Source: Trissonchulus latispiculum (taxonomy: Eukaryota; Nematoda; Enoplea; Enoplida; Ironidae). Taken from it: a DNA stretch of 64,000 bases. The stretch is from contig JASAND010013437.1 of assembly GCA_030248195.1 (NCBI GenBank), positions 32,623 through 96,622 on the forward strand. The letters are read 5' to 3'. The stretch's first letter is position 1. The number at the start of each line of letters is the position of its first letter. Positions 30,964 to 41,152 of this stretch are shown piece after piece. The notes under the pieces were generated by a model, which saw only the letters and a list, made by a program, of their open reading frames with translations, was not told where the DNA came from and searched no databases. A program made the translations under genes and the position numbers.

Positions 30964-33150
30964 TGTCGTATAATATTTTCCCCCCGTGATATTTTTCCCC
31001 CTATAGGGTATAATATTTTTCTCCCCGTGATATTTTTCCCCCCTTTCAGCTATAATATTCCCCCCCCTCAGAAGGACACCCAGCCAAATCAAGCAGCAAC
31101 TTTAACAGGCTCAACGCAGTAACTCTGTAGCAATGTTGCTAAGTAGCAAGTTAAATGCTGAAAACAATTTTACAAGTTATTATTTAATGGTTTAATTAAT
31201 ATTAATTTGCATGTTAAAAAGAAACTATTTTTGCACTTGTTTTAACACTGTTTAAAAAGTGTATAAAAACTGGTAATTTTTGATTAGTTTGTTAGTAATT
31301 GTTTTGTTAATAAATTAATTTTGCAACTATCAATAACTGTAAAAATGGTTTTCGAATTTTTGCTTTTCTTATTATTTGGAAATCTAATTTTACAGTTTTT
31401 ACGAGTTGTAAAATTTCGGATCTTTTTACCGTTTTTACAAACGTTTTGTAAAATCAGCAACCCTTTTTTAATATTTTAATTCATTTTTACAGCACTGTTT
31501 CTTATTTTTCACACTTGTCACCGTTGAATATTCATTAAATTTTCCTCACTGCAAATTATAAACAACTGTTGTTTTTAGTAAGGCTGTATCCTTGAAACCT
31601 CTGATTTTTTGAAGATGGAATATTTTGAGCATTCCAGCCAAAAAAATCTTAAAATATAGCTTTCTATTTGTTTCGAACCAAGATGAAATTTTGTTTTTAG
31701 CTATTTTTTCCAGTTGTTTTCAAACACTGTTCATCAGACATCACATCACAGGATGATCCTTAAAAATATATTATCGTTAATATCGTTATCGTTAATAGTA
31801 AAGTGTTCTCCAAGTAAATTTAAATTTTTGACTTTGAGGCTTTCCAGTTGTTTTCAAACACTGTTCATCACATCACAGGATGAGCCTCAAAGTCAAAAAT
31901 TTAAATTTACTTGGAGAACACTTTACTATTAACGATAATTGTATATTTATACAAATTATAAATCAAAGCAATTTTACTAAGAGTGTGACGCTTGTCACAC
32001 TCTTATGTATTAGTAAAAATTTAATCGCCGCTGAAGTAAAATTTTATTATTTCTTTAATTAAACTTCACATTGTAATTTTTGTAGTATACAGTTCATAAT
32101 TTATAATTTATAGGAACAAGTTAAGTTTACATAGTATATAAGTTTACATAATACATAGTAATTTACAATGGTAAAACTTTCTCCAAGTACATTTAATTTT
32201 TTAAGGATCATCCTGTGATGTGATGTCTGATGAACAGTGTTTGAAAATAACTGGAAAAAATAGCTAAAAACAAAATTTCATCTTGGATCGCAACAAATAG
32301 AAAGCTAATGATGAGGATGATCCTTAAAAAATTAAATGTACTTGGAGAAAGTTTTACCATTGTAAATTACTATGTATTATGTAAACTTATATACTATGTA
32401 AACTTAACTTGTTCCTATAAATTATAAATTATGAACTGTATACTACAAAAATTACAATGTGAAGTTTAATTAAAGAAATATCGTAATATTGTAAATGATT
32501 TAACTCATAATTTCTATAAATATACAGTTATCGTTAATAGTAAAGGGTTCTCCAAGTAAATATAAATTTTTGAGGCTCATCCTGTGATGTGATGAACAGT
32601 GTTTGAAAACAACTAGAAAAAATAGCTAAAAACAAAATTTCATCTTGGTTCGCAACAAATAGAAAGCTAATATTTTAAGATTTTTTGCCCGGAAGGATCA
32701 AAATATTCCATCTTCAAAAAATCAGAGGTTAATAAGAAAAGCAAAAATTTCAAAACCATTTTTACAGTTATTAATAGTTGCAAAATTAATTTATTAACAA
32801 AACAATTACTAACAAACTAATCAAAAATTACCAGTTTTTATACACTTTTAAACAGTGTTAAAACAAGTGTAAAAATAGTTTCTTCTTAACATGCAAATTA
32901 ACATTAATTAAACAATTAAATAATAATAATAACTTGTAAAATTGTTTTGATCATTTTACTTGCTACATACCAACATTTCAACAGAGTTACTGCTTTGACC
33001 GTGTTAAATTTGCTGCATCATTTGGCTGGGTTTCATTCAGAGGGGGGGGGGAAAAATATTATAGCTGAAAGGGGGGACAATATCACGGGGGGAAAAATAT
33101 TATACCCTATAGGGGGGAAAAATATCACGGGGGGAAAATATTATACGACA
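30964..33150. mobile_element. 2.2-kb foldback element with C/G-run inverted ends
   Basis: The ends are TGTCGTATAATATTTTCC and its complement, with CCGG on both outer sides (a possible 4-bp duplication). The first ~115 bp repeat the block ATAATATTTTTCCCCCC-GTGATATTTTTCCCCC, and the right end mirrors it. Inside, arms from about 31150 to 32050 and 32060 to 33000 are also inverted copies with internal duplications (words such as GTGTTTGAAAACAACT and CATCACATCACAGGATGA recur four times). Almost the whole unit can fold on itself. No transposase frame. Confidence 0.75.
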
Positions 33151-33154
33151 CCGG

Positions 33155-33877
33155 CTTTCAGCCAGAGTCTGATCAACAGGATATTTTCCTGGCCGGCCAG
33201 CCCGCGCTGCACGATCAAGGAACAACCTTAAGCATAAGGGCTTTAGTATAACCACCTGATAAATGCGGAAGATGACCCAATTAATGTAAAACATACAAAA
33301 AGCTAACGAACATATAAAGTTACCTACAAGTTTCATGGTGGCAAAATATTGAGGTCACTGGAGGAAGCTCATACATATAGTTTCACCTTTTAATGATTTA
33401 CTGATGCCATCGTAATGAAACTAACTTTTCTGACATATAATTTGCATAATTAATCTGAGTGGGAAAAACTTGAAATTGTGCTGCCTATGACAAAATGTCA
33501 TACTCCCACATGTTTAACATTTGACGGCCTCAAGGCCCTCAAGAGAAAATTTGAGATCACGCATAATGTCGCCAGCCAGACATGTAATGAGAATTGCCGT
33601 GTTAAACAAAGTATCCCCCTACGAGGGGCAATGTTTCGCTGTGTGCTGAGCTATTCACTATCATAACAAATTTCCGGATTTAGAGGTTATTTACTTAATC
33701 CGCCACCTATGTATTTTCAAGCATAAACCTAATCCGAGATAGATTTCTAGAACTGTATATATGTATTCAAATTAGTATAGATTGCATCATTGTAGCACGG
33801 GCCCGCGTGCACTCAGTAATTTAATGCACAAATACTTGTGAAACTCCGAGTGCAAGACACGAGTGCGTGAAGTATAT
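33155..33877. other. No gene seen
   Basis: AT-rich sequence with only short frames that look like chance. Nothing else supported. Confidence 0.4.
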
Positions 33878-34262
33878 TTAATCTTTAAAGAAATAGACCC
33901 TATGGGTCTATTTCTTTAAAGATTACACGGATTAGATTAAAATTAATCAACATTAAAGAAATAGCTAGCAGGATTAAACGGATTAAATTTTAATCCTGCG
34001 AGTTAAACGAGTTAAACGAGCTGCTTTTAATCCGACCTTTAATCCTGTTTCTTTAATCATGCAGGATTAAAATATTTAATCCAACCCTGTTTCTTTATTA
34101 CTTCGCAGGATTAAAAATAGGAGAGTTAATTTTAATCCGGCCGCCGTAATTTCTATTTCTTTAAGGATTAATTTTAATCCGTTTAATCCTGCTGGCTAGT
34201 TTTGAACTGATTTTTAATCCCCGTGCTGCTACGGAGGTTAAACGGATTAAACACTAAAACAG
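33878..34262. repeat. Palindrome followed by a GGATTAAA / TTTAATCC motif array
   Basis: 33878-33927 is an almost perfect inverted repeat of AATCTTTAAAGAAATAGACCC with a 2-3-base centre. The next ~330 bp contain about ten copies of GGATTAAA or its complement, often next to TTCTTTAA. It reads like a compact MITE with motif-array arms, ending near GTTAAACGGATTAAACAC. Its outer boundaries are not clear. Confidence 0.55.
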
Positions 34263-34264
34263 CG

Positions 34265-36260
34265 AAAAGTTGCATTTACAATCAGCAACTGCCTACATAG
34301 ACAGCGCTGTCACTGCCGTAATGACACTTGCTGCAGTTTCATTGGACATTTGATGTTAGTGTTGAGCTTAGCTATTCTTAAAACCTTGCCTATGCCTCGG
34401 GTAATTGCGATATGCAATTATTCAGTGCCATACCATGGTCCCAGCGCAAAATTTGGTATGGCACTACCCCTCATCGCGAAAGCAACTGGGGTGTGGCACT
34501 AAAGGAAGGAAGGAAGGGGGTGATCAACCCAACATTCTGGTTGAATAACGATTAGGTATTGGATTAGGTATTATAAGCTAAGTTGCGCACAGCTGCGATC
34601 TTAATGACAATGTTTAAATTTAACTTGGGGTAGCAAGGGCTACGATTATGACATTACAAAGGTTCCTCAATCCTCATTAAACTTTACTATCGACATCCCG
34701 CTACATCATCGATTTGCATCGATAAATGTAGACGCGCTGTTTAAATACTAAAGTCTAAAACACTTCCAAAATGAAAACACGAACAGTAAAGATGTTGAAA
34801 CATTCTCGACTGACTATGTATTAGATTTAGTTTCGTTTAGCCATTTAGTTAAAAATGCCGTTTCAATATACAAGAATATACTAGAGCTAACGCAATTATG
34901 AGCATAGACAGACAGACAGGCTATTTTTGCATTTTTGTAAACGGCTTGATCTCCGCAGACTACTGAAAATGGCAGGCTGATTTCGAATAGAGACAAGTAG
35001 GCCCCAAAAGGGGCAATATTCCTTTGCAGACCTGTTATTAATCAACAACAAATGAATTAAGCTAGAGTTAAGTTAAGTCGCAAGCGACATCACTTGCTGA
35101 TTGCTTTCGATTTCACTTACGTAGTTTTCGAATTCGAATTATTACTATTGCTCTTCATAATATTCCATATATGTATGACTTACAATCGCCTAACCCCCTC
35201 ATTAATCGATCACTTCAGTGAACTCTATTTAGGTACGGCTTGAGCATAGACCCCTCACAAAAGTGACCACTTTCAAAGTGTAGTATACTAACACTGGCAT
35301 CTTGAACAAAACGTCTTATTCTAATTTTCCAGTTTAGTGCCCATCTATAACAGCGTTCTTGTTTTTGTTATTCCTATTTTCAACCTCCTTCGCTGAACTT
35401 CAGCTGCTAAAATTTGGCGATTGTGGGCCTAAGCCCCACATTTCGTTGGCGAATGGTGGGCCTAAGTCAAGTCAGGTGCAAACTTACGTAACTACCTATT
35501 ACACCTCTTTGTAGCTCCCAAGCCACACTGGTGTTCAAAAACATGCAACCGTTCAGGTTGCTGACAGCCGAAGACTGCGCGAAGGCAGTTTGTGCGACTC
35601 CTTAAATAGTGGTTGCAAAACCTAATTTGCATAATGTCACACAAAAAAACCCGGCCCTAAGTTAGCCCTATGTTGAAGATAGGGTTTCTGAATTGAGAAG
35701 TGACTCACCCTAATTTCCTTTTTATACATTCCTGCTCCAGCAGGAATAAAAAGTATCACAATGTTAGTCATGAAGAATTTTCGCATAGTTCGCATATCAG
35801 TGGAAATAAGGCAGAGCAAAGATGTTACTCAACAGCTATATTAGGTCCTATCCTATATGTGTATAGACCTGGAGGCATGGTTTTACTTTTATATTAAGCA
35901 AACACTCTTTGGAAACGAAATTACACAATGCCCATAAATCATCGTATTTAAAGTTGAAAGTTTATCGGGAGAACGCAAAGACTATCACAAAAATGTTTTA
36001 TATTTTACAGAAGTGTCTAAAATCATCACATCACAACAAACGTAACAAATTCTGCAACTTCGATTGAATGTTGTTTACGTTTCAGCTTTGTTTCAGTACA
36101 AAATTTGTTGCAAACGCTTGCAACGTAAACTAAAGGTTAAAAATTTGCAACGAAAACCCATTTAGCTATGAATGCTGAAATCGGTTATATATGTAGAAAT
36201 ACCTCCAAATTGCTATTAATTAATTAAATGAAATGAAATGAAATTAATTTATACAGTTTG
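34265..36260. other. Gene-poor region
   Basis: No frame with convincing codon usage. A hairpin GTGCCATACCA..TGGTATGGCAC (34425-34464) and unremarkable AT-rich sequence. Confidence 0.4.
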
Positions 36261-36267
36261 GAGGGAC

Positions 36268-36582
36268 CAAGAGTAGGTGATGAGAAGAGTATGACACGGG
36301 ATTCTTCCTAGTGCAAATAGCCTGTCAGATACTCGGCCACATTAAGGCCGAAATCTCGGGGGGTCAGGATTAACAGTTAATCATGTGTTTATATGCGTTT
36401 GAACAAAAACGAATCTGATTAGCTAACCTTATGTTAAAATTACGGTTCAAATTCAAATTCAAGTTCTGTGTTTACCGTGACCCCCCTCGAGATTTCGGCC
36501 TTAATGTGCTGAGCATCTGACGGGCTATTTGCTTTGCATTAGGAAGAGTCCCGTGTTATACTCTTCCTGTCATCTACTCTTG
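36268..36582. mobile_element. 315-bp MITE of the CAAGAGTA family with 7-bp target duplication
   Basis: The ends are CAAGAGTAG and CTACTCTTG, flanked by exact GAGGGAC copies (36261-36267, 36583-36589). The arms are long inverted repeats containing ATTAAGGCCGAAATCTC, a word also found at 27185-27205. It shares terminal sequence and 7-bp duplication length with 40681-41091. Confidence 0.8.
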
Positions 36583-36599
36583 GAGGGACTGATGTTTGC

Positions 36600-37640
36600 T
36601 GGTTCCGTATTTTCTCAGTATCCGCTAGCCGAGTGAGCTTCACAAGAGATCTATAGAAAATGTGAGAATTCTGAAAAGTAACCGTCGAAATTCTTTCTAA
36701 AAGAAACGCCAACAATCAATCCCATGAAACATGCTAATATGTTAGACTGATGAGAACACGGAAGAATCACTTATTCCTCGTGAATAAATCGTGTTTCGTG
36801 GTGGAGGTGGAGGGGATAATTTTTACAAGTTTTATGTTAATAATACTAAAATAATAATAAAGTTATGAGCGAAGAAACGTTTGTATAGATATCTATAACA
36901 GCCGTTCTATCCTCGAGATACTCAATGTTCTGCTAATGAGATACAGTTATTCTTCAACGTATCTAGAATTTGCGGAAAGGAAGAACTGCCAGAGTGAGAG
37001 GTATTGAGCTTCTCTAGCTTGGAAAAATTAGCAGAAATAATGCATGAGGCCTGAACAGAGATGCCGAGCAGCTCTGCTCAGGATTCAATTTCTTTGAAGT
37101 AGTCAAAGAACGCACTGCTGGAAGCTTCAGTTTAAATGAACAGAAATGAAGAGACAAAAGTTCAATGAATTGCACTCAGAGGATTGCATCTCCAGGGGAT
37201 ACAGTCTGTTTTTGTGAGCTGATATGCTGAAGTTTAACCCTTAGCGTTAAACAGTGCAGCAACTTTCAAGTTTTGAGCTGGCCTTGCCAAGGTTTGAAAA
37301 GAAAGAATCTTAATTAGAATTTTTAGCGTATTATGATAAATTTCAAATGTGAAAATTTTATAATCAAGAATGCTTCCTCTCATCAGCTAGTGCTGGACAG
37401 AGCTTTTGATATTACAAGTCACATTACTATCTACTGTCTATTACGATTTATTAGCAGGAGTATCAATGCAGATGACTCTACTATATTATATAACAGTTAG
37501 ATTAACACCACACCGGTTTATTATTGGAGATTTCAAGCAGAGAAAGCAGTTTGATAAACTTGCGCTGCACAAAGTTAGCAAATATGGTTTCCACAATATG
37601 GTTATTGTACTGTTTTAAATATATACAAAAAGGAAGCAAA
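36600..37640. other. No gene seen
   Basis: AT-rich sequence without a supported feature. Short frames lack exon borders in sensible phase. Confidence 0.4.
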
Positions 37641-37648
37641 CAAAAAGT

Positions 37649-37975
37649 TTACAGTTTTAGTTGTATCCACGGTCCTTTAATAGCCACAGTAGGCATAAAC
37701 ACAAATAGGACTAAATCGGCCGTGGTTGACACAACGGATATAGGGAAGTCTGCGATACCATCCGACCGCACTTGATCCAAAGGAAAACTGAGCGCAGCCT
37801 GCAGCGAAACCGTATCGTGCGTTACAGCGTCCAGTACGTAAAGCTCCCACACATTGACCCTGGCTTTGGAAGACTGAAAGACCTTGTCGTCGCCAGCAGT
37901 CACACTGTCGACCCTGACATGGAGCGCACTGGAAGGAGCATCCCATACGATCTGCGGGAACACAACCAACGTAAT
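37649..37975 (-). CDS. Terminal coding exon of an unrecognised gene
   Basis: A 108-codon frame ends at TAA (37649-37651) and opens directly after a good acceptor (CTTTCTGCAG at 37976-37985) in phase 0. Third-position GC is higher than in the flanks, as expected for real coding DNA. The protein alternates hydrophobic and polar residues (ITLVVFPQIVW, ALHVRVDSV, DLVLFVFMPTVAI), suggesting a beta-sandwich with no transmembrane helix. I do not recognise the family. The upstream exon(s) were not identified; they could lie between 38050 and 38330 or further. Confidence 0.55.
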   Translation of the reverse strand: MTLVVFPQIVWDAPSSALHVRVDSVTAGDDKVFQSSKARVNVWELYVLDAVTHDTVSLQAALSFPLDQVRSDGIADFPISVVSTTADLVLFVFMPTVAIKGPWIQLKL

Positions 37976-38369
37976 CTGCAGAAAGATTATAGAAAATATA
38001 GATTAGATACATAAGTCATTATTTTGTAGCAGGTTTCTTCAAGTTTTGAACATGGCTAATGTTCTGCATACTGGTGCTCGCTCATCGAAACTTTGCTAAG
38101 GAAAAGCACAAAAAGTTAAAGCCAGACACACCAATATTCCACACTTATGTAGATCTTATTTTGCATCGTTTTAATCCTATTATTTTAGATTCACAGTTAC
38201 TCAGCTCCTCACAGTTTTTCCAGCTATCATATGCCTCATTCATTCCGAAAACGTTCTCCTGCTAAAAGCCAAATTTATAAACCTTTCATTCGTTGCGTTT
38301 TGCATTTTGCTCTTAGTTCGAACAGAGAGATCTGTCTCAACTAGTAGTCTGTGTAACTAAAGCAACTCA

Positions 38370-39641
38370 TCACATACACCACGCTGTAGATGGAGGAACA
38401 GGAGCAGGAGGCACTGGTCCATAAGGAGGCACCGTTGGAAGAGGCGGAGGAGGTGCCGTTGGATGAGGAGGATACGGTGGTCGATAAGCTGTGGTTGTGG
38501 GCTCGTATGGCGGTCGAGCTGTGGGCATGGTAATAGAATCAGTCGCTGGACACATAGCACAGGGAGTCTTCGTCGGGACAGGTGTAGTTGGATAAGGAGG
38601 GAAGGGTGGTCCATAGGTCGTGGTTGCGGGTTGAGGTGGTGGTCGAGTGACTATCGCAGTTGTAGGCACCGTAAAAGGCTCAATGGGCTCCGTTGCACAG
38701 TCCTCATAGTTCACATACATGGTAGTGGCACCCGTTTCTTTGCATCCCACATCGAAACTGGTAATACTGGGAGTACACTGATAACATTCATCACTGCCAT
38801 GTCTTGTCCAAAAAGCGTCAGTCTCTAAAAAGCTAAGGATATATAAGAAAACCATGGCAGTAACGTGATCACACCCTGCTGAAGTAGTGGTTGTGTTTTG
38901 AGAAACACGGCAGCCAATCAAATAATAGAATAACGGTCGTAAAAATCTGCTAAGATTGGCTTCAAAATTAAACTTAAAGCGTTTACCCTTTATAACTGCG
39001 GTGGGAAGGTAACAGGAGTAAGTGTTCTGGGGTAATGCCTGATGAAGGACTGACCCCCTTCCCCAGATGTAGCCAACATTAGAGTTGTCACCCCTGCCTT
39101 CGGGCTTTTAATCCGGAGATAAGCACCGGCACCCTATAACTTTCTTTAGGTTGGAGTTCTCTCCAGGGGTCACTTTACCTTTACCTTTTTACCGTGCCTG
39201 CTACAAGTCACAAAAGTGGGCTGCTCGCTGTTTCAAAGATAGTTTACAAAGTTTGAGCCAAACACCAGAAGCCACTAGCCAGGCGATTTTATCAATTGGG
39301 TGAGGGTGTGATCAAACTTGTTTACTTTTTTTGACAGAATACGAATAAGGTATTTTTGGTTTGTAAATCTTACCGCATGGCTCTTCACATTCTGCAAAAC
39401 TGTTAAAAACCGTAGAGTCGGTGTCGCAATATATTGTATTACAGCTCTCACACGTCAACATATTGCTGTGGAAATCCCGCACACATTTGTGACCTGAAAA
39501 AATTGCATAATGTGAAGCAAAAAATTGGCTCCAGACATTTTAAGTAACGATAGCATAGTTGAACTGAATCCTATTTGATGCTCCGTGGTCGTACACAGTA
39601 TCAGGAAGTTACATTCACTGTTACATTGCAGCCGCAGCAAG
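38370..39641 (-). CDS. Cysteine-rich, Pro/Thr-rich, probably secreted protein gene (partial)
   Basis: Three exons join in phase: 39641-39595, 39493-39374 and 38824-38370 (stop TGA). The first two are Cys-rich (C-N-S-E-C.., T-C-E-S-C-N, Y-C-D-T) and borders are phase 1, typical of extracellular modules. The last exon adds a further C..C pair (DECYQC) and then ~100 residues rich in Pro and Thr (PPP, PTARPPYEP, PPYPPHPT), with a lone Cys pair (CAMCP), ending near a final Cys. This looks like a secreted or surface protein with a mucin-like, possibly O-glycosylated tail. The donor after 39595 (GTACGA) is weak. Signal peptide and first exon(s) were not found. Family not recognised. Confidence 0.6.
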
Positions 39642-39969
39642 CTAGAAATAAAATTTATAAATAGGAATAATTTAAAAATAAATATAAATATAATAAATAT
39701 ACAATTATAACTATGTATTATAATGAATATATTACAATAAATAATAATTTACAAATAAGAATAATGTTAACAAAATGTTCTAACAACGTACGGACGGATA
39801 TTGGAATAACGCCTGAAACTGGAAAAACCTCATTACATTTAAGCATCATAAATACACAGTAGTATAAAAATGGGCGTTCTCACTCAGTGGCTCAAGTGGC
39901 GCTGGTGCTGATTCCTACGATCAGCGTTCTAGATTCCTACTCATCACACATATACGCATATACTACAAA

Positions 39970-40642
39970 ATGCACACAAGTTATTATAATAAAGATATTG
40001 TGCCGCCCAAGGTGACTTCCAAACCAGTTCATCATGACTCATCCTACCACCTATCCTACCAAAGAAAAATGTATTTTTGTAAAGTGTGTGGTAAGCAATA
40101 CTTGCATCGCCAGTCATTGCACCGTCACTTACACATGGAGCACTTAGAAGAATCCGATGTGCACTCTGACGATTCCGATATGGAAACCAATGCTTCTATT
40201 AAGTCCAGCAAATCTAATCCGTCGGAGTCTAGCAGTGACTCCAGTGATGAGTCCTTCTGAAACGGATCCTTCTGAATATTTCTGGAATGTCTGTAGAGAC
40301 ATGGTCTTTGATAAGTACGGACCGATTGTTGATGAAAAGTGTACAAGCAGTGGTAAAAGAGGGGATAACGGTCTTTATCACTGTTACAACAAACTATTTC
40401 CACAGGTACAAATGGAACTATTGAAAACGACGTCTCGATTGGCGGCATCATTTGAGCGCGTAAAGGAATCACCTGCATTTCAAGAGATTGAACAAAGAGT
40501 GGCAAAGTTGGAAGAGAAACGACGCAAGAGAGACCAATCATCAAATGTGGAGGCTTCATACATTAAAGCATTCAAAGAATCACCGGATATTATCAAACGA
40601 GTTCTACCTCCGATTTCTTTTTCAAGTGAAGACGAAGAATAA
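39970..40642 (+). pseudogene. C2H2 zinc-finger gene, left-arm copy, frameshifted
   Basis: The first part (39970-40260) encodes a lead peptide, one C2H2 finger (C-K-V-C, then H..H, about residues 37-58) and an acidic/Ser-rich stretch. Relative to the right-arm copy, 4 extra bases just before 40265 put a stop (TGA, 40258-40260) in frame. The conserved remainder continues in the next frame (from about 40270 to 40642), with a CRDMVFDKYGPIVDE block, a basic coiled-coil-like region (EQRVAKLEEKRRKR) and an acidic end. The zinc finger suggests nucleic-acid binding. It may be a MITE- or transposon-associated gene rather than host. Either a broken gene, or an intron too short for me to justify. Confidence 0.65.
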
Positions 40643-40680
40643 ACTGAACGTTATACGTTTTTGACCTTTACATGTATAAT

Positions 40681-41091
40681 CAAGAGTACATAATGATAAG
40701 AATATGACAAGCGTAACATTCTATGCAGTGAAGGCCAACACTATGCTGTGCGCGCTATCGGCTGACCCCCCCACGAATTGACCCCTCCTCATACCGTGCC
40801 TATATGGGAACGTGGCCCAAATGGGAGTCGCTCACTGCTTTGCATAATTACACGTTGAAATTAATAGCGGCCCAATTCGGGGAGGGGGTTTAAGCGTGTA
40901 TGTTTAACACTTGCATGTAAAAACATGCTAAGCGAGTGAGTGACCCGCTTTGGGACTATGTACCTATATAGGGGCGGAGTGAGAGGGGATTAATTCGTGG
41001 GGGGGGTCAGCCCATAGCGCGCATAGCATAGTTCTGCCTCTCACTGCATAGAGTGTTACGGTTGTCATACTCTTATCATTATGTACTCTTG
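40681..41091. mobile_element. 411-bp MITE of the CAAGAGTA family, left-arm copy
   Basis: The ends are CAAGAGTACATAATG and CATTATGTACTCTTG, with exact GTATAAT duplications at 40674-40680 and 41092-41098. Both arms are inverted copies carrying GTAACA(T/C)TCTATGCAGTGA and a CGCGCTATCGGCTGACCCCC block. No coding capacity. Confidence 0.85.
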
Positions 41092-41152
41092 GTATAATGT
41101 AGTATTGTATTGTAATGTAATGTAAGCAGTGTAATTAATTTATGTATATTAA

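Larger units (their letters stand above)
39840..41091 (+). repeat. Left arm of a large inverted duplication
   Basis: This matches the reverse complement of 59163-61020. Shared content is the GGGCGTTCT..GGCTCA motif, the zinc-finger gene and the CAAGAGTA-family MITE with the same target duplication. Because the MITE and its duplicated target are in both arms, the arms arose by copying after the MITE inserted. The left arm lacks ~850 bp present in the right arm (minisatellite and one exon). Confidence 0.85.

Noticed and set aside
33478..33666. 62-codon plus-strand frame with four cysteines
   Set aside because: No acceptor/donor partner or family resemblance; short enough for chance.
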